This document shows, piece by piece, positions 18,440 to 31,716 of a stretch of DNA of 64,000 nt. A model generated the notes under the pieces. It saw only the letters and a program-made list of their open reading frames with translations, was not told where the DNA came from and did not search any database. The stretch spans positions 1,364,001 through 1,428,000 of the forward strand of contig CP082782.1 of NCBI GenBank assembly GCA_028752135.1, written 5' to 3'. Positions within the stretch are counted from its first letter, which is position 1, and each line of letters begins with the position of its first letter. This DNA is from Ehrlichia sp028752135 (GTDB lineage Bacteria > Pseudomonadota > Alphaproteobacteria > Rickettsiales > Anaplasmataceae). The translations under genes were made by a program, and so were the position numbers.

Positions 18440-19654
18440 TTATTTTTCATCTTTATATTTCAAGCATAAAAATCCCAACAACCCTATAAGCAATCCGCCA
18501 GGAATAAATATCATAGATTTCAACATTAACGCTTTAGTATACACTGGTTCTGCGTCTATCATTTTCCCATCCCAGTTAAAATCTATTACAAAAGATATAG
18601 CAGTATGGAAAAAATAACCAAAAATCATGACTATCATATTATTTACAGCAGTAGTTAATGCAACTACATTATCACCAACATAACGCAATACCTGACAAGT
18701 CGCTACAATTTGATATGAAGAGAAAAACCCTATAACAATAAACAAAACTGTCACTAATATAACGCTAGAACTGTTGATAAATAATGCTAAAAACGAAAGC
18801 ATCATACCTGCAGCAGAAACTATAATGATATTCCAAGTATTAAATGATTTATCCACCATATATGGCAAAACAAATGCACCGAAACATAGGCCAATAAATA
18901 TTACAGAAGGCAATAAAGCTGCTGTTTCTTTATCTATGTTACCTACTTCTCTTAGAAAAGCAGTAACCCAACCATCTGCAAAGCCTTCCAAAGGACCTAC
19001 CATAAATCCAGCAAATAAACTAATTAGGATAACATGTTTATTAAATACTACTAGTTTAACTTTATCTAATAGACCGCTATTTGCTTGATCATGAGCAGCA
19101 GCATCATAAGGTAATATAAACATATACAACAACACTGCAACAATAGCTCCTACAGCAATAAATATGATGAATAGATTATCCCATCCTAACTTATCTAATA
19201 AAGATAAAACTGGCAATCCTCCATACATTGCACCTAATAATCCTATTATAATGGAAATACCAACCATTTTTCCAAATTTATGGTTATAATACATGCTGGC
19301 AACTTTAAAAAGGCCAAGAGCAGACCCAGCGGATCCTATTCCTGTAATCACTCTTCCAATCTGAACAAACAACCAGGTATCTGATGCCAACAAAGGTACC
19401 AAACCAAGAAAAGTCAAAACAGCACAAACTGGTAATACTACTCTAGGCCCATATTTATCTAACATAATACCTATTGGTATGTGTGCTAACGTATATCCTA
19501 TATAATACAAACCGGAAAATTGACCAAATGCTATAGTGCTAATTTTAAACTTCTCTATAGACATAGAAGCAATCACATTAGGTATCACTCTCAATACATA
19601 CTGATACGCATAAAACATTGAAACTAGAAACCATCCTAAAAATTTTCTATTCAC
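18440..19654 (-). CDS. Major facilitator superfamily transporter
   Basis: 404 aa from the GTG at 19654, chosen because AGGGGG lies 8 bases upstream; an in-frame TTG at 19672 lacks this. About 12 hydrophobic segments, an MFS signature GIMLDKYGPR between helices 2 and 3, and a Gly-rich GIGSAGSALG in helix 4. It is an inner-membrane secondary carrier. The substrate cannot be read from sequence; Rickettsiales use such carriers for host metabolites. It lies upstream of nothing on its strand; tmk begins 50 bases before it and may be cotranscribed. Confidence 0.85.
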   Translation of the reverse strand: MNRKFLGWFLVSMFYAYQYVLRVIPNVIASMSIEKFKISTIAFGQFSGLYYIGYTLAHIPIGIMLDKYGPRVVLPVCAVLTFLGLVPLLASDTWLFVQIGRVITGIGSAGSALGLFKVASMYYNHKFGKMVGISIIIGLLGAMYGGLPVLSLLDKLGWDNLFIIFIAVGAIVAVLLYMFILPYDAAAHDQANSGLLDKVKLVVFNKHVILISLFAGFMVGPLEGFADGWVTAFLREVGNIDKETAALLPSVIFIGLCFGAFVLPYMVDKSFNTWNIIIVSAAGMMLSFLALFINSSSVILVTVLFIVIGFFSSYQIVATCQVLRYVGDNVVALTTAVNNMIVMIFGYFFHTAISFVIDFNWDGKMIDAEPVYTKALMLKSMIFIPGGLLIGLLGFLCLKYKDEK

Positions 19655-19722
19655 AATATACCCCCTAATCAATTAATCAAACAAACTACATCGTTATAAA
19701 AAAACGTACAGACTATACACAC

Positions 19723-20331
19723 CTACATCATTTGCAATATTCCCATTATTTCCAGATGTATTACGTTTATGCTATCAATGTTATAAATTGTACTGTTATC
19801 AGTAATCACATAGCAGCGATGCGGATTTTTTTTAACAACACTATGGAATCCATCTCTCACTCTAGAGTAAAATTGCAGATCAGTGAATTCATAACCATTT
19901 TTATAAGCTCTAGACAATGATTCATTAATATCCACATCAATAATAAATGTAAAATCAGGATAAACATCGATAACCAGGTTGTTCAACTGATCTATTAAAT
20001 TACAATCAATTCCTTGTCCATAACCTTGATATGCAGTTGTTGAATCAATAAATCTATCACAAATCACTATTTTCTTTTGCATTAAAGCAGGTTTTATCAC
20101 TTTAATAAAATGTTCCCGACGCATAGCAACAAAAAACAATAATTCAGAGAGATTATTCAAATCTCTAGCTTGAAACAATAAATCACGTAAAGACTCATTT
20201 AATAAAGTACCCCCAGGCTCTCTAGTTAGTATCACATTATCAGCACCATATATTTCTGATAAATATTTTGCTAATAAACGTGACTGTGTAGTCTTACCTG
20301 ACCCATCTATCCCTTCAAAAGTAATAAACAT
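19723..20331 (-). CDS. tmk: Thymidylate kinase
   Basis: 202 aa from the ATG at 20331 (MFITFEGIDGSGKTT); an upstream TTG at 20340 is in frame. It phosphorylates dTMP to dTDP. Visible motifs are the P-loop GIDGSGKT at 7-14, the DRFIDSTTAYQGYGQG signature with the DR dyad near residue 91, and TREPGG near 40. Same strand as the MFS gene downstream with a gap of about 70 bases; fabD lies upstream, 230 bases away. Confidence 0.94.
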   Translation of the reverse strand: MFITFEGIDGSGKTTQSRLLAKYLSEIYGADNVILTREPGGTLLNESLRDLLFQARDLNNLSELLFFVAMRREHFIKVIKPALMQKKIVICDRFIDSTTAYQGYGQGIDCNLIDQLNNLVIDVYPDFTFIIDVDINESLSRAYKNGYEFTDLQFYSRVRDGFHSVVKKNPHRCYVITDNSTIYNIDSINVIHLEIMGILQMM

Positions 20332-20563
20332 AACACTCAAACCAACTTACAGTAGATAAAAATGGCTCATTACACTGCAATACACAAGAAACAGAAATAA
20401 TAAAACTACCTGTAAATTGTATAAAGCAAGCAATAATTCCACTATTTACAATTATTTAATATTTTGATCACCATAGCTTACAAAGTTCGGTTACAACAAT
20501 GCTATAACTAAGGCTACCAATAAAAAAATCACAGGAAAGCAAAAAAGATAGTTAGAACTTAAT

Positions 20564-21535
20564 CTATACTTCAACAAAGCCAGTATTTACCGTGAAATAG
20601 CGCGTTATAGAATCTATACAATATGCCGTGTTAACACTAATTGCAGAAACATCTGAGCTAATCCTCTTAACCAAACCAGACAAAGTAGTACCCGCACCTA
20701 CCTCAATAAAACGAGTACACCCTTGCTTCATCATATACAAGATACTTTCACGCCATCTAACTCTACTAACTATCTGTTTAGCTATTAAGTTTTTAATCGT
20801 GAGACAGTCAGTATACTCTCTTGCAGACACATTAGATACAACTTTTACTAATGGCATTTTCATATTTTCAATACCTTCAATAAATTGCTGTAATTTCTCA
20901 CGTGCAGAATCCATCAACGATGAATGAAATGGTCCACTAACTTGTAATTTTATAACTTTTTTTATGCCAGTACTTTTAATCAAATCTGGCAATTGCTCAA
21001 GAGCTGTATTTACTCCACTAACAACAACTTGACCTTCACAATTATCATTAGCTATTTCACATACACCATACTCTTGTGCCATTTTAACAACTTTTTCTAC
21101 ATCTTCTAAGTTACCACCTATTAAAGCAGACATTCCTCCATATCCTAAAGGCACTGCATCATACATAGCTTGGCTTCTTACGAGCAAAAGTTGAGTAACT
21201 TCATGTAAAGTCAATGCTCCAGATGCACACAAAGCTACACACTCACCTACTGAATGTCCTGCCATATATTTTACCTCATCAAACAAGTGTATCGGTTTAC
21301 CTAATACATATTCTATTGCACGTAATGTTGCAATAGAGGTAACCATTAATGCCAACTGTGCATTATCCGTTGAAGTTAAATTCTCGATAGAACCTTCAAA
21401 TATTATCTTAGACAACTTTTTATTCAGAATATCATCTACTTCATGAAAAACATACCGAGCAACAGCAAAGTTGTCGTATATATTTTTCCCCATAGATATA
21501 AACTGAGATCCTTGACCAGGGAACATAAAAATCAT
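20564..21535 (-). CDS. fabD: Malonyl-CoA:ACP transacylase
   Basis: 323 aa. It loads malonyl groups onto acyl carrier protein for fatty acid synthesis. The N-terminal FPGQGSQ (7-11 GQGSQ) and the active-site GHSVGE with the catalytic Ser at 95 are clear, and a later PFHSSLM carries the catalytic His. The ATG at 21535 directly precedes IFMFPGQG, the usual family start. It is transcribed alone on the - strand; rpmE is divergent. Confidence 0.95.
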   Translation of the reverse strand: MIFMFPGQGSQFISMGKNIYDNFAVARYVFHEVDDILNKKLSKIIFEGSIENLTSTDNAQLALMVTSIATLRAIEYVLGKPIHLFDEVKYMAGHSVGECVALCASGALTLHEVTQLLLVRSQAMYDAVPLGYGGMSALIGGNLEDVEKVVKMAQEYGVCEIANDNCEGQVVVSGVNTALEQLPDLIKSTGIKKVIKLQVSGPFHSSLMDSAREKLQQFIEGIENMKMPLVKVVSNVSAREYTDCLTIKNLIAKQIVSRVRWRESILYMMKQGCTRFIEVGAGTTLSGLVKRISSDVSAISVNTAYCIDSITRYFTVNTGFVEV

Positions 21536-21634
21536 CTACACATAATCCTTGATTATCTAACTAGCTTATATAATATCTTGTTATAGTAAATTAGTCAAAA
21601 TGAATTTATATATCACTTAAATTCTTTAATATCA

Positions 21635-21662
21635 TTGACAAATTACACATATAAATGATACA
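21635..21662 (+). promoter_or_regulatory. Promoter of rpmE
   Basis: TTGACA at 21635-21640, a 16-base spacer and GATACA at 21657-21662, 47 bases before the rpmE ATG. Confidence 0.5.
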
Positions 21663-21708
21663 AAATAACTAATAAATAGATTTACAAATTTTGTAAAAGG
21701 TTCAAAGC

Positions 21709-21936
21709 ATGAAAAAGGGTATACATCCAGAAGCCAACTATATATTAACTGTGTTTACCAACGGGGAAGAAAGAAAGATGAAGTCCACAATGGGAAAAAA
21801 GGATGAATTGATAAAGATTCATTTAGAAAGTGATTGTTTCAATCATCCAGCATGGAATCCAAATCTAAGAACTGTTAGCAAGAAAAATAGTAAAGCTGCA
21901 AAATTCCTTAGCAAATTTGGTGATTTAGATTTATAA
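21709..21936 (+). CDS. rpmE: Ribosomal protein L31
   Basis: 75 aa. The N-terminal KKGIHPEANY and the C-terminal SKFGDLDL fit the L31 family, and HPAWNP near residue 46 is typical of the Rickettsiales form. It binds the large subunit near the central protuberance. Only one Cys is visible (DCFNHP), so the zinc-ribbon form is not supported. nadK follows 39 bases downstream on the same strand. Confidence 0.88.
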   Translation: MKKGIHPEANYILTVFTNGEERKMKSTMGKKDELIKIHLESDCFNHPAWNPNLRTVSKKNSKAAKFLSKFGDLDL

Positions 21937-21975
21937 ATTGTACGTAAGTAACACACAATTTTTTTCTTATACCAA

Positions 21976-22767
21976 ATGAGTAGATATCACAATATTGGAT
22001 ATGTCTTTACTGATGCTTTTGATAGGAGTATTGCCCTTACTCTAGAGAAACAATATAATCTAATAGATGTAGAAAGAAATGATAATATAGCTATTGATTT
22101 ACTTGTAGTAGTAGGTGGCGATGGGTTAATGCTTCATAGCTTACATAATTATATCATTAACAAGAACAATAACATCCCTGTGTACGGAATAAATTATGGT
22201 ACTGTTGGATTCTTATTAAACCAATATTCAGAACACAATCTCATAGATCGCATTAATAAAGCAGTTCCCACTAAATTAACATTATTAAATATGGTCGCTA
22301 TTGACATCCACCAAAAAGAGCACAGTGCTATTGCAATAAATGAAGTATCATTATTTCGTAGTACCCATCAAGCTACAAACTTACAAATAAAGATTAACAG
22401 TAAACTAGCAATGGAAAAACTAGTATCAGATGGTATTTTAGTTTCGACACCAGCTGGTAGTACAGCTTATAATTTTTCTGCAGGAGGATCTATATTACCT
22501 TTAAATTCTAATGTTTTATCACTAACTGCAATAAATTCATTTAGACCTAGACGTTGGCGTGGTGCTATACTAACAAACTCAACTACAATTGAAGTAGATG
22601 TCATTAATCCAAGGGTACGTTCTGTAGCAGCAGTTGCCGATTACACTCAATTTCATAATATAACAAACATAAAAATAAAGAAAGAAAACAATCTTACTAT
22701 CACATTACTATTCGATGAAGAACGTAATTTAGAAGAAAGGATTATTAATGAACAATTCTCTTCTTAA
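21976..22767 (+). CDS. nadK: NAD kinase
   Basis: 263 aa. It phosphorylates NAD to NADP in the cytosol. The family GGDG motif is at 47-50 (VVVGGDGLML), NEVSLFRS carries the NE pair near residue 118, and DGILVSTPAGSTAYNFSAGG near 155 is the conserved substrate loop. The length is usual for short bacterial NadK. Cotranscription with rpmE upstream is likely, and guaB follows 77 bases on. Confidence 0.93.
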   Translation: MSRYHNIGYVFTDAFDRSIALTLEKQYNLIDVERNDNIAIDLLVVVGGDGLMLHSLHNYIINKNNNIPVYGINYGTVGFLLNQYSEHNLIDRINKAVPTKLTLLNMVAIDIHQKEHSAIAINEVSLFRSTHQATNLQIKINSKLAMEKLVSDGILVSTPAGSTAYNFSAGGSILPLNSNVLSLTAINSFRPRRWRGAILTNSTTIEVDVINPRVRSVAAVADYTQFHNITNIKIKKENNLTITLLFDEERNLEERIINEQFSS

Positions 22768-22844
22768 AAAGATTATACTTAGTAATTATTGCATGAATTA
22801 TTAAAAATTCATATACTTTATCAAGAATCTTTTATGGAAAAGAA

Positions 22845-24302
22845 GTGGAACTTTCTTATGCTTTTGACGATATACTGATAATTCCATCAGCATCCGACAT
22901 ATTGCCTTCAGAAACAAATGTTACGACCTACATTACAGACGAGATAGAATTAAAGATCCCAATAATTTCTGCAGCAATGGACACAGTCACAGAAGCAAAT
23001 TTAGCTATAGCGTTAGCACAACATGGTGGTATCGGATGTATACACAAAAATCTTTCTATAGACAATCAGTTACTTGAAGTAAGAAAAGTAAAAAAATATG
23101 AAAGTTGGATAGTATACAATCCTATTGCTGTTTCTCCTGAAGATAGCTTAACAGTAGCATTATCAATAATGAAAAAATACAGCTACTCAGGAATACCTGT
23201 AGTAACAGAGACAGAAAATGGAAAACTTCTAGTAGGGATATTAACAAATCGCGATGTAAGGTTCGTCGAAGATAAAGGATGTAAGGTAGCCGATATAATG
23301 ACTAAAGATCATCTAATCACAGTACCAGAAGGGATAGAACGATCTGACGCAATAAAACTATTACATCAATACAGAAAAGAAAGACTAATCGTAGTAGATA
23401 ACAACTACTGTTGTGTTGGATTAATTACTGTAAAAGATATAGAAAAGTTTAACCAATTTCCAAATTCATGCAAAGATAGCGGTGCAAGATTAAGAGTAGC
23501 TGCAGCAGTAGGTACAGGACCAAAGGATGGAATAGAAAGAGCTGAAGCATTAATTGCAGAAGATGTTGATATAATAATCGTAGATACAGCTCATGGACAT
23601 TCTCAAAAAGTTCTCAAAACAGTTCAAGAAATAAAAACTCTATTTCCTCATTCTCAAATAATTGGAGGAAACGTTGCAACTGCAGAAGGAGCAGAAGCTT
23701 TGATTAAAGCAGGAGTTGATGCCGTCAAAGTAGGTATAGGACCAGGATCAATTTGCACAACAAGAATTGTAACTGGAGTTGGCGTACCACAATTCTCAGC
23801 CATCATGAATGTAGTAAATGCATGCAAAAATAAAAAAATTAAAGTTATTGCAGATGGAGGAATTAAATACTCTGGAGATATAGCAAAGTCTATAGCAGCA
23901 GGTGCAGATGTTGTAATGATAGGTTCTATTTTTGCTGGTACAGATGAAAGTCCAGGTGAGATTATAATATATAACGGACGTGCATATAAATCTTACAGAG
24001 GAATGGGATCTGTAGGAGCTATGAAAAGTGGATCCGCAAGCCGTTATTTTCAAGAAAATAATCATAAGTTTATTCCAGAAGGAATAGAAGGAAGAGTTCC
24101 TCTAAAAGGGCCAATGTCAGGAGTGATACATCAATTAATTGGTGGATTAAGATCTGCTATGGGATACACAGGAAATAGAAATATTAATGAAATGAAAAAG
24201 AATTGCAAATTTACTAGTATTACAGCTGCAGGATTACGTGAAAGTCATGTTCATGATGTCATTATTACTAGAGAAGCATCAAATTACGATCCTATATCTT
24301 AA
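22845..24302 (+). CDS. guaB: Inosine-5'-monophosphate dehydrogenase
   Basis: 485 aa, full length. It oxidises IMP to XMP, the committed step to guanine nucleotides. The start is GTG at 22845 (MELSYAFDDILI), the only suitable codon in frame. It has an N-terminal barrel half, a CBS pair at about 95-205 (VSPEDSLTVA and VPEGIERSDA), then the catalytic loop GIGPGSICTTRIV with the active-site Cys at 304 and the flap GMGSVGAM. It is convergent with the 23S rRNA gene, with about 45 bases between the stop and the estimated rRNA end. Confidence 0.95.
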   Translation: MELSYAFDDILIIPSASDILPSETNVTTYITDEIELKIPIISAAMDTVTEANLAIALAQHGGIGCIHKNLSIDNQLLEVRKVKKYESWIVYNPIAVSPEDSLTVALSIMKKYSYSGIPVVTETENGKLLVGILTNRDVRFVEDKGCKVADIMTKDHLITVPEGIERSDAIKLLHQYRKERLIVVDNNYCCVGLITVKDIEKFNQFPNSCKDSGARLRVAAAVGTGPKDGIERAEALIAEDVDIIIVDTAHGHSQKVLKTVQEIKTLFPHSQIIGGNVATAEGAEALIKAGVDAVKVGIGPGSICTTRIVTGVGVPQFSAIMNVVNACKNKKIKVIADGGIKYSGDIAKSIAAGADVVMIGSIFAGTDESPGEIIIYNGRAYKSYRGMGSVGAMKSGSASRYFQENNHKFIPEGIEGRVPLKGPMSGVIHQLIGGLRSAMGYTGNRNINEMKKNCKFTSITAAGLRESHVHDVIITREASNYDPIS

Positions 24303-24344
24303 ATTAAGTTATATAATTTACATTAACAATTACATTATACTTAT

Positions 24345-27238
<2,894 letters not shown>

Positions 27239-27573
27239 ATTTGCTATATATGCAGTACTAAAACTGCACTTTTTTATTAAATATACTCTTAGCTGATTGG
27301 ATCGATTGATGATTTAATAAAAACCAAACTTTCAATTTAAATAATTCCTTTTGTTTCCTCCCCAAAAAAAAAAAAAATATAATAAAATTATGTGTACCTA
27401 TATATATATTTTAAAAATAAACACCCCCGGCCTCACAACTCATATTTTTTATTTTTTATTTTTTTTATTATTAAAATAATATTATAAAATATAATAAAAA
27501 AAAAAAATTATATAAAATAAAAACTATTACTCCATATAAATTCAACATAAAAAAAAATTAAAAAAAATTCACA
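27239..27573. other. Upstream region of 23S rRNA
   Basis: Contains very long A and T runs and the odd island ACACCCCCGGCCTCACAACT at about 27420-27439. No gene or convincing promoter is seen; base quality here looks poor. Confidence 0.35.
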
Positions 27574-28380
27574 ATGTGCTATCACTATCTTAATAGCACT
27601 AGTAATAATTATTTAATATGCATCCACGGAATAACAAGGAATGCAATGGATTTTGAATATTTGGCAAATGTTTTATCTGCTAATTATAAGATAATATGCC
27701 CAGATATTGTAGGAAGAGGTAAAAGTTCTTGGCTAGAAAACTATAAAATGTACAATTATTCTACTTATTGTAAAAGCATCATATACTTATTAAAACATCT
27801 AAAAATCAATAAAATTGATCTTATAGGAACTTCAATGGGTGGAATAATAGGAATGTACCTAGCAGCATACTTTCCTAACTTAATTAATAAGCTTGTCATA
27901 AATGACATTGGGCCAGAAATAAAAATTACATCCTTAAAAAAAGTTTCTCAACACATAAATATTAACCCAATATTTTATACAATCACTGAAGCAGAAACAT
28001 ACATAAAACAGCTATTGTCAAACTTCGGCATAAATCAAGAACATCACTGGCAACATATTATTAAGCACAGTATTATGGAAAATTCAAATAATACTTATTC
28101 ACTAGCAGCAGATCCTAAAATAGGGATAGCATTTGATGAAGAAATTAATGACATAAAAGATACTGATATATGGAACATATGGGATATATGGGAAAAAATA
28201 CAAAGCAAAATATTAGTAATACGTGGAGAATTATCAAATATATTGACAAAAACTACATTAAAAAAAATGACTCAATCAAAACAACATATTGACTCTATAG
28301 AATATCATAATATAGGTCATGCTCCAGCACTTATGGATAATAACCAAATATACGATATACAAAAGTGGCTGCTTAAGTGA
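27574..28380 (+). CDS. Alpha/beta hydrolase
   Basis: 268 aa. The fold is shown by ICIHGITRN (oxyanion loop), PDIVGRGKSSW, the nucleophile elbow GTSMGG with Ser near residue 88, a late Asp region and the catalytic His in NIGHAPAL. The substrate is unknown; relatives include esterases and C-C bond hydrolases. The N-terminus is short, and the DNA before it (AAAAAA runs) is unreliable, so residues may be missing at the start. Confidence 0.8.
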   Translation: MCYHYLNSTSNNYLICIHGITRNAMDFEYLANVLSANYKIICPDIVGRGKSSWLENYKMYNYSTYCKSIIYLLKHLKINKIDLIGTSMGGIIGMYLAAYFPNLINKLVINDIGPEIKITSLKKVSQHININPIFYTITEAETYIKQLLSNFGINQEHHWQHIIKHSIMENSNNTYSLAADPKIGIAFDEEINDIKDTDIWNIWDIWEKIQSKILVIRGELSNILTKTTLKKMTQSKQHIDSIEYHNIGHAPALMDNNQIYDIQKWLLK

Positions 28381-28586
28381 TTATTAAAAGGTAGCATAAA
28401 CTTAATTATAGACATTTATATCCTTTGATTGCTAATTACTTACTTCACTAATTAATATACATCTAACATATAAATTAGTTGTTGCGATATACTAATAAAT
28501 AAGTTAGCAATATTTTTATATAAAATAACTAGAATAACTTAATGTTGCTGGTAAATATTAAGATTGTTAAATTTTTAAGGTAATAC

Positions 28587-29570
28587 ATGACACAAAAACA
28601 TTTACATAATTTAACAGATGAACAGTTAATAAGCTGTTACTATAGCATGCTGCTAATGCGTAGATTTGAAGAAAAGTCTGGACAACTTTATGGAATGGGT
28701 CTCATAGGAGGGTTTTGTCATTTATATATAGGACAAGAAGCTATAGCAGCGGGTATTCAAAACGTTATTAGAGAAGGAGATTCTATTATTACTAGCTATC
28801 GAGATCATGGATTTATGCTATCTGTAGGAACAGATCCAAAATATGTAATGGCAGAACTCATGGGCAAAAGTACAGGTTGCTCAAAAGGTAAAGGTGGATC
28901 AATGCATATGTTTAACATAGAAAAACATTTCTTTGGAGGTCATGGTATTGTTGGAGCACAAGTATCTCTAGGAACAGGAATTGCTCTTGCTAACAAATAC
29001 AAAAAGAATAATAATGTTGTATTTACATGTTTCGGAGATGGAGCAATTAATCAAGGACAAGTTTTCGAATCTTTCAATATAGCAGCCTTGTGGAAATTAC
29101 CTGTGATATATATAATAGAAAATAATGAATATGCAATGGGAACACCTGTATCCAGATCATCATATATAACTGATTTATATAAAAAAGGAGAAAGCTTTGG
29201 TATACCTGGCTATCAAGTAAACGGAATGGATTTATTCTCCGTAACAAAAGCCGCAAACGATGCAGTAGATCATTGTAGATCACAAAATGGTCCAATCCTA
29301 TTAGAAATGAAAACTTATCGCTATAGAGGACATTCCATGTCAGACCCAGCAAATTATCGCTCTAAACAAGAAGTAGAAGAAATAAAAGAACAAAAAGATC
29401 CCATAACTAATTTAAAAAATTATATGATATCTCATAATATTATATCCGATGATGATTGTAATAAATATGAGAAAGAAATACGTACTATAGTAAAAGAAGC
29501 AGTAGATTTTTCTCAAAATAGCAATGAACCTGATATTAATAGCTTATATACTGACGTTTATAAAGATTAG
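28587..29570 (+). CDS. pdhA: Pyruvate dehydrogenase E1 component, alpha subunit
   Basis: 327 aa, the usual length. It decarboxylates pyruvate with thiamine diphosphate, together with a beta subunit not in this window. Visible parts are the HLYIGQEAIAAG region, GKGGSMHMF, the TPP-binding GDGAINQGQVFE near residue 151 with NN at the motif end, and the phosphorylation-loop-like YRGHSMSDPANYR. The start ATG has AAGG upstream. A terminator hairpin follows at 29663-29689. Confidence 0.94.
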   Translation: MTQKHLHNLTDEQLISCYYSMLLMRRFEEKSGQLYGMGLIGGFCHLYIGQEAIAAGIQNVIREGDSIITSYRDHGFMLSVGTDPKYVMAELMGKSTGCSKGKGGSMHMFNIEKHFFGGHGIVGAQVSLGTGIALANKYKKNNNVVFTCFGDGAINQGQVFESFNIAALWKLPVIYIIENNEYAMGTPVSRSSYITDLYKKGESFGIPGYQVNGMDLFSVTKAANDAVDHCRSQNGPILLEMKTYRYRGHSMSDPANYRSKQEVEEIKEQKDPITNLKNYMISHNIISDDDCNKYEKEIRTIVKEAVDFSQNSNEPDINSLYTDVYKD

Positions 29571-29662
29571 GACATATGAAATAATTGGCTAATATTAAGG
29601 GTTTATTACTAAAGAAAATACAAAAATAGTTACAACACACGTATTTCTTATAATGATATACC

Positions 29663-29689
29663 AAACTTGCATAGATTTGTTGCAAGTTT
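29663..29689 (+). terminator. Terminator-like hairpin after pdhA
   Basis: AAACTTGCA, a 9-base loop and TGCAAGTTT form a perfect 9-base stem followed by TTAATATT. It lies between pdhA and virB9. Confidence 0.5.
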
Positions 29690-29736
29690 TAATATTAATG
29701 TTAGAATAAAGAGTTGTACATTTTATACAAACACAG

Positions 29737-30516
29737 ATGAGAAATATAGCTATAATTTTTATTTTCACCTTATTAAGTAGTATAGTCTGTTTTGCTAAAC
29801 AAGAAGTACGTTCTATAGCTCAAGATAACCATATAAAAGTTATTACTTATAATCCACACGCTATACACAAATACGTAGGATTCTATGGATATCAATCCAG
29901 TATATTATTCGAAGAAGGAGAAAGCATTGACACTATATCCATGGGTGATTCAACAGGATGGCAATTAACACCAAAAGGTAATAGACTATTTATTAAACCT
30001 ATAGCAGATAAAGCAAATACTAATGCAACAATAATAACAAACAAAAGAGTATATTATTTTGAATTTTTTGCGGAAGAAGCAAAAGGACTTGATGACCCAA
30101 GGCTAGCTTATGAAGTAAGATTTCTATATTCTTCTAGTGAAAGCTTTGCTACAGGTGATAGTTCAGATATGGTATTATCAGTTAACCAATCTGCTATACC
30201 AGATTTAACTGACTCTGAGGTTGCAAAGAAAGGATTAAATTTTGATTATTTAGTTTCACATAACAGAGGCAGCCAAAGAATTGTTCCTCTCAAAATTTTT
30301 GATGATAATCAATTTACTTATATGCAATTTGCTCATATAAATGCAGATTTACCTTCAATATTCACTGTAGATTCTGAAGGATATGAATCATTAATTAATT
30401 TTAGAATATCTGGAGACTATGTAATTATTGAACGAGTCAGTGATGCATTCACATTACGTTATGGGTCAGATACAGTATGTGTATTTAATAATAAATACAG
30501 AAAAAAGAGAAGATAA
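29737..30516 (+). CDS. virB9: Type IV secretion protein VirB9 homologue (second copy type)
   Basis: 259 aa. A signal peptide is visible (residues 1-20, FIFTLLSSIVCFA). The N-terminal domain has the family YNPHAIHKYVGFYGYQSSI region, with SMGDSTGWQL and R-L-F-I-K-P, and the C-terminal part has TYMQF and Y-V-I-I-E-R motifs before a basic tail. VirB9 forms part of the outer-membrane core ring of the T4SS. Ehrlichia carry a duplicate virB9 away from the main vir clusters; position here, with no other vir gene in the window, suggests this is that copy. Confidence 0.85.
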   Translation: MRNIAIIFIFTLLSSIVCFAKQEVRSIAQDNHIKVITYNPHAIHKYVGFYGYQSSILFEEGESIDTISMGDSTGWQLTPKGNRLFIKPIADKANTNATIITNKRVYYFEFFAEEAKGLDDPRLAYEVRFLYSSSESFATGDSSDMVLSVNQSAIPDLTDSEVAKKGLNFDYLVSHNRGSQRIVPLKIFDDNQFTYMQFAHINADLPSIFTVDSEGYESLINFRISGDYVIIERVSDAFTLRYGSDTVCVFNNKYRKKRR

Positions 30517-31045
30517 AATTCACAGACTGAAAAAAAATGTAATGTATTTTTTAAAACATTTTAGACCAATAATATTATTGTTTTAAATTATAAATAGTTA
30601 CATTTTATATGTACCTTCGCTTATAACCTGAATTTGTAAGTAGACACCATATAACTCTAGTTTATAGTATTTACAGATATCTAATAATTGAATATATAAT
30701 TATTGAATAACACTAACAATGGAAAAAAGTAATAAAATGAATCTATCGCTTACTGTTATTTCTTGATTTGATAAAGTTCATAATAAATATCCTAACAATC
30801 ATAATCCACTTTATACTAAAGTACCTAAAAACATAAGATTTTCACTACTATAGAACTTCAAAAGATATGAATTCATTGATTTTAAATACTCACTAGTTAT
30901 ACAACAATTAAAATACAATTATTATCAACATAACACTTAAAACAAGATAGCCCTAAAAGGAATGAGATTTTTTTATTATTGTCCTTGCGATAATTGATAA
31001 CTATTTTACAATACATAAGTAATTTTATATAAAAGGTAGAAGTTT
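30517..31045. other. Intergenic region
   Basis: About 0.53 kb. A palindrome CAATAATATTATTG at 30567-30580 followed by TTTT lies 50 bases after virB9 and may end its transcript. A trxA promoter candidate lies at 30985-31012. No gene is seen. Confidence 0.35.
30985..31012 (+). promoter_or_regulatory. Candidate trxA promoter
   Basis: TTGCGA at 30985-30990, a 16-base spacer and TACAAT at 31007-31012, 33 bases before the ATG. Confidence 0.45.
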
Positions 31046-31369
31046 ATGGTTGAACAAATTGAAGATAGTGATTTTCAAAGTAAGGTTATATCTTGCAACG
31101 GGGATCTTTTAGTGTTAGTAGATTTCTGGGCTCCATGGTGTGGACCTTGCAAGACTTTAGAACCTCAACTAGAAAAATTAGCACAACAATATGAAGAAAA
31201 AATAAAGGTATATAAAGTAAATATTGAAGATAATCAAGATGCTGCTATTCAATATGGAGTAAGTGCAGTACCAACTATTTTGATGTTTAGAGGTGGACAG
31301 AAGTTAGCACAAGTTATCGGAGCAGATATTTCAAAAATAATTAACGAATTAAATCGTTATATTAATTAA
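31046..31369 (+). CDS. trxA: Thioredoxin
   Basis: 107 aa, the usual length. A cytosolic disulfide reductase with the classic active site WCGPC (Cys32 and Cys35), DFWAPWC and the cis-Pro AVPT near residue 74. The start ATG is preceded by AAAGGTAGAAG, a fair ribosome binding site. Transcribed alone. Confidence 0.95.
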   Translation: MVEQIEDSDFQSKVISCNGDLLVLVDFWAPWCGPCKTLEPQLEKLAQQYEEKIKVYKVNIEDNQDAAIQYGVSAVPTILMFRGGQKLAQVIGADISKIINELNRYIN

Positions 31370-31686
31370 ATACATTATAGCTAAATAAGTAACATGCTAG
31401 CACTTTTAACTACTGTTAATATATATTTATTTAATAACAGGTTAGTAAGTATTTTATTTTTTTATGTTAAATTCTGCCAATTACATAGTAATTTATATAA
31501 CATGCTACTAAGTTCTTACCATTAAACTTACATGATTTGTGTTAATAAAAATGCCAGTTAAAGTAAAATCTTCAGCTATTTTTCTGCAACATATTATATA
31601 AGTAACTAACATAAGATTTATTATATACACTATTTAGTTCAGAATTAAATTTACTAAATGCTAATGATTTTAAAGTCATCAAAAGC

Positions 31687-31716
31687 AGAATACAAATTTG
31701 TATTCTTCGATTTTTT
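31687..31716. terminator. 20-base palindrome with T run
   Basis: AGAATACAAATTTGTATTCT at 31687-31706 is its own reverse complement, then TCGATTTTTT follows. It could be a terminator hairpin or a dyad operator. It lies 318 bases past trxA. Confidence 0.35.

Noticed and set aside
18774..19088. 104-codon + strand frame
   Set aside because: Antisense to the MFS transporter gene, with no independent support.
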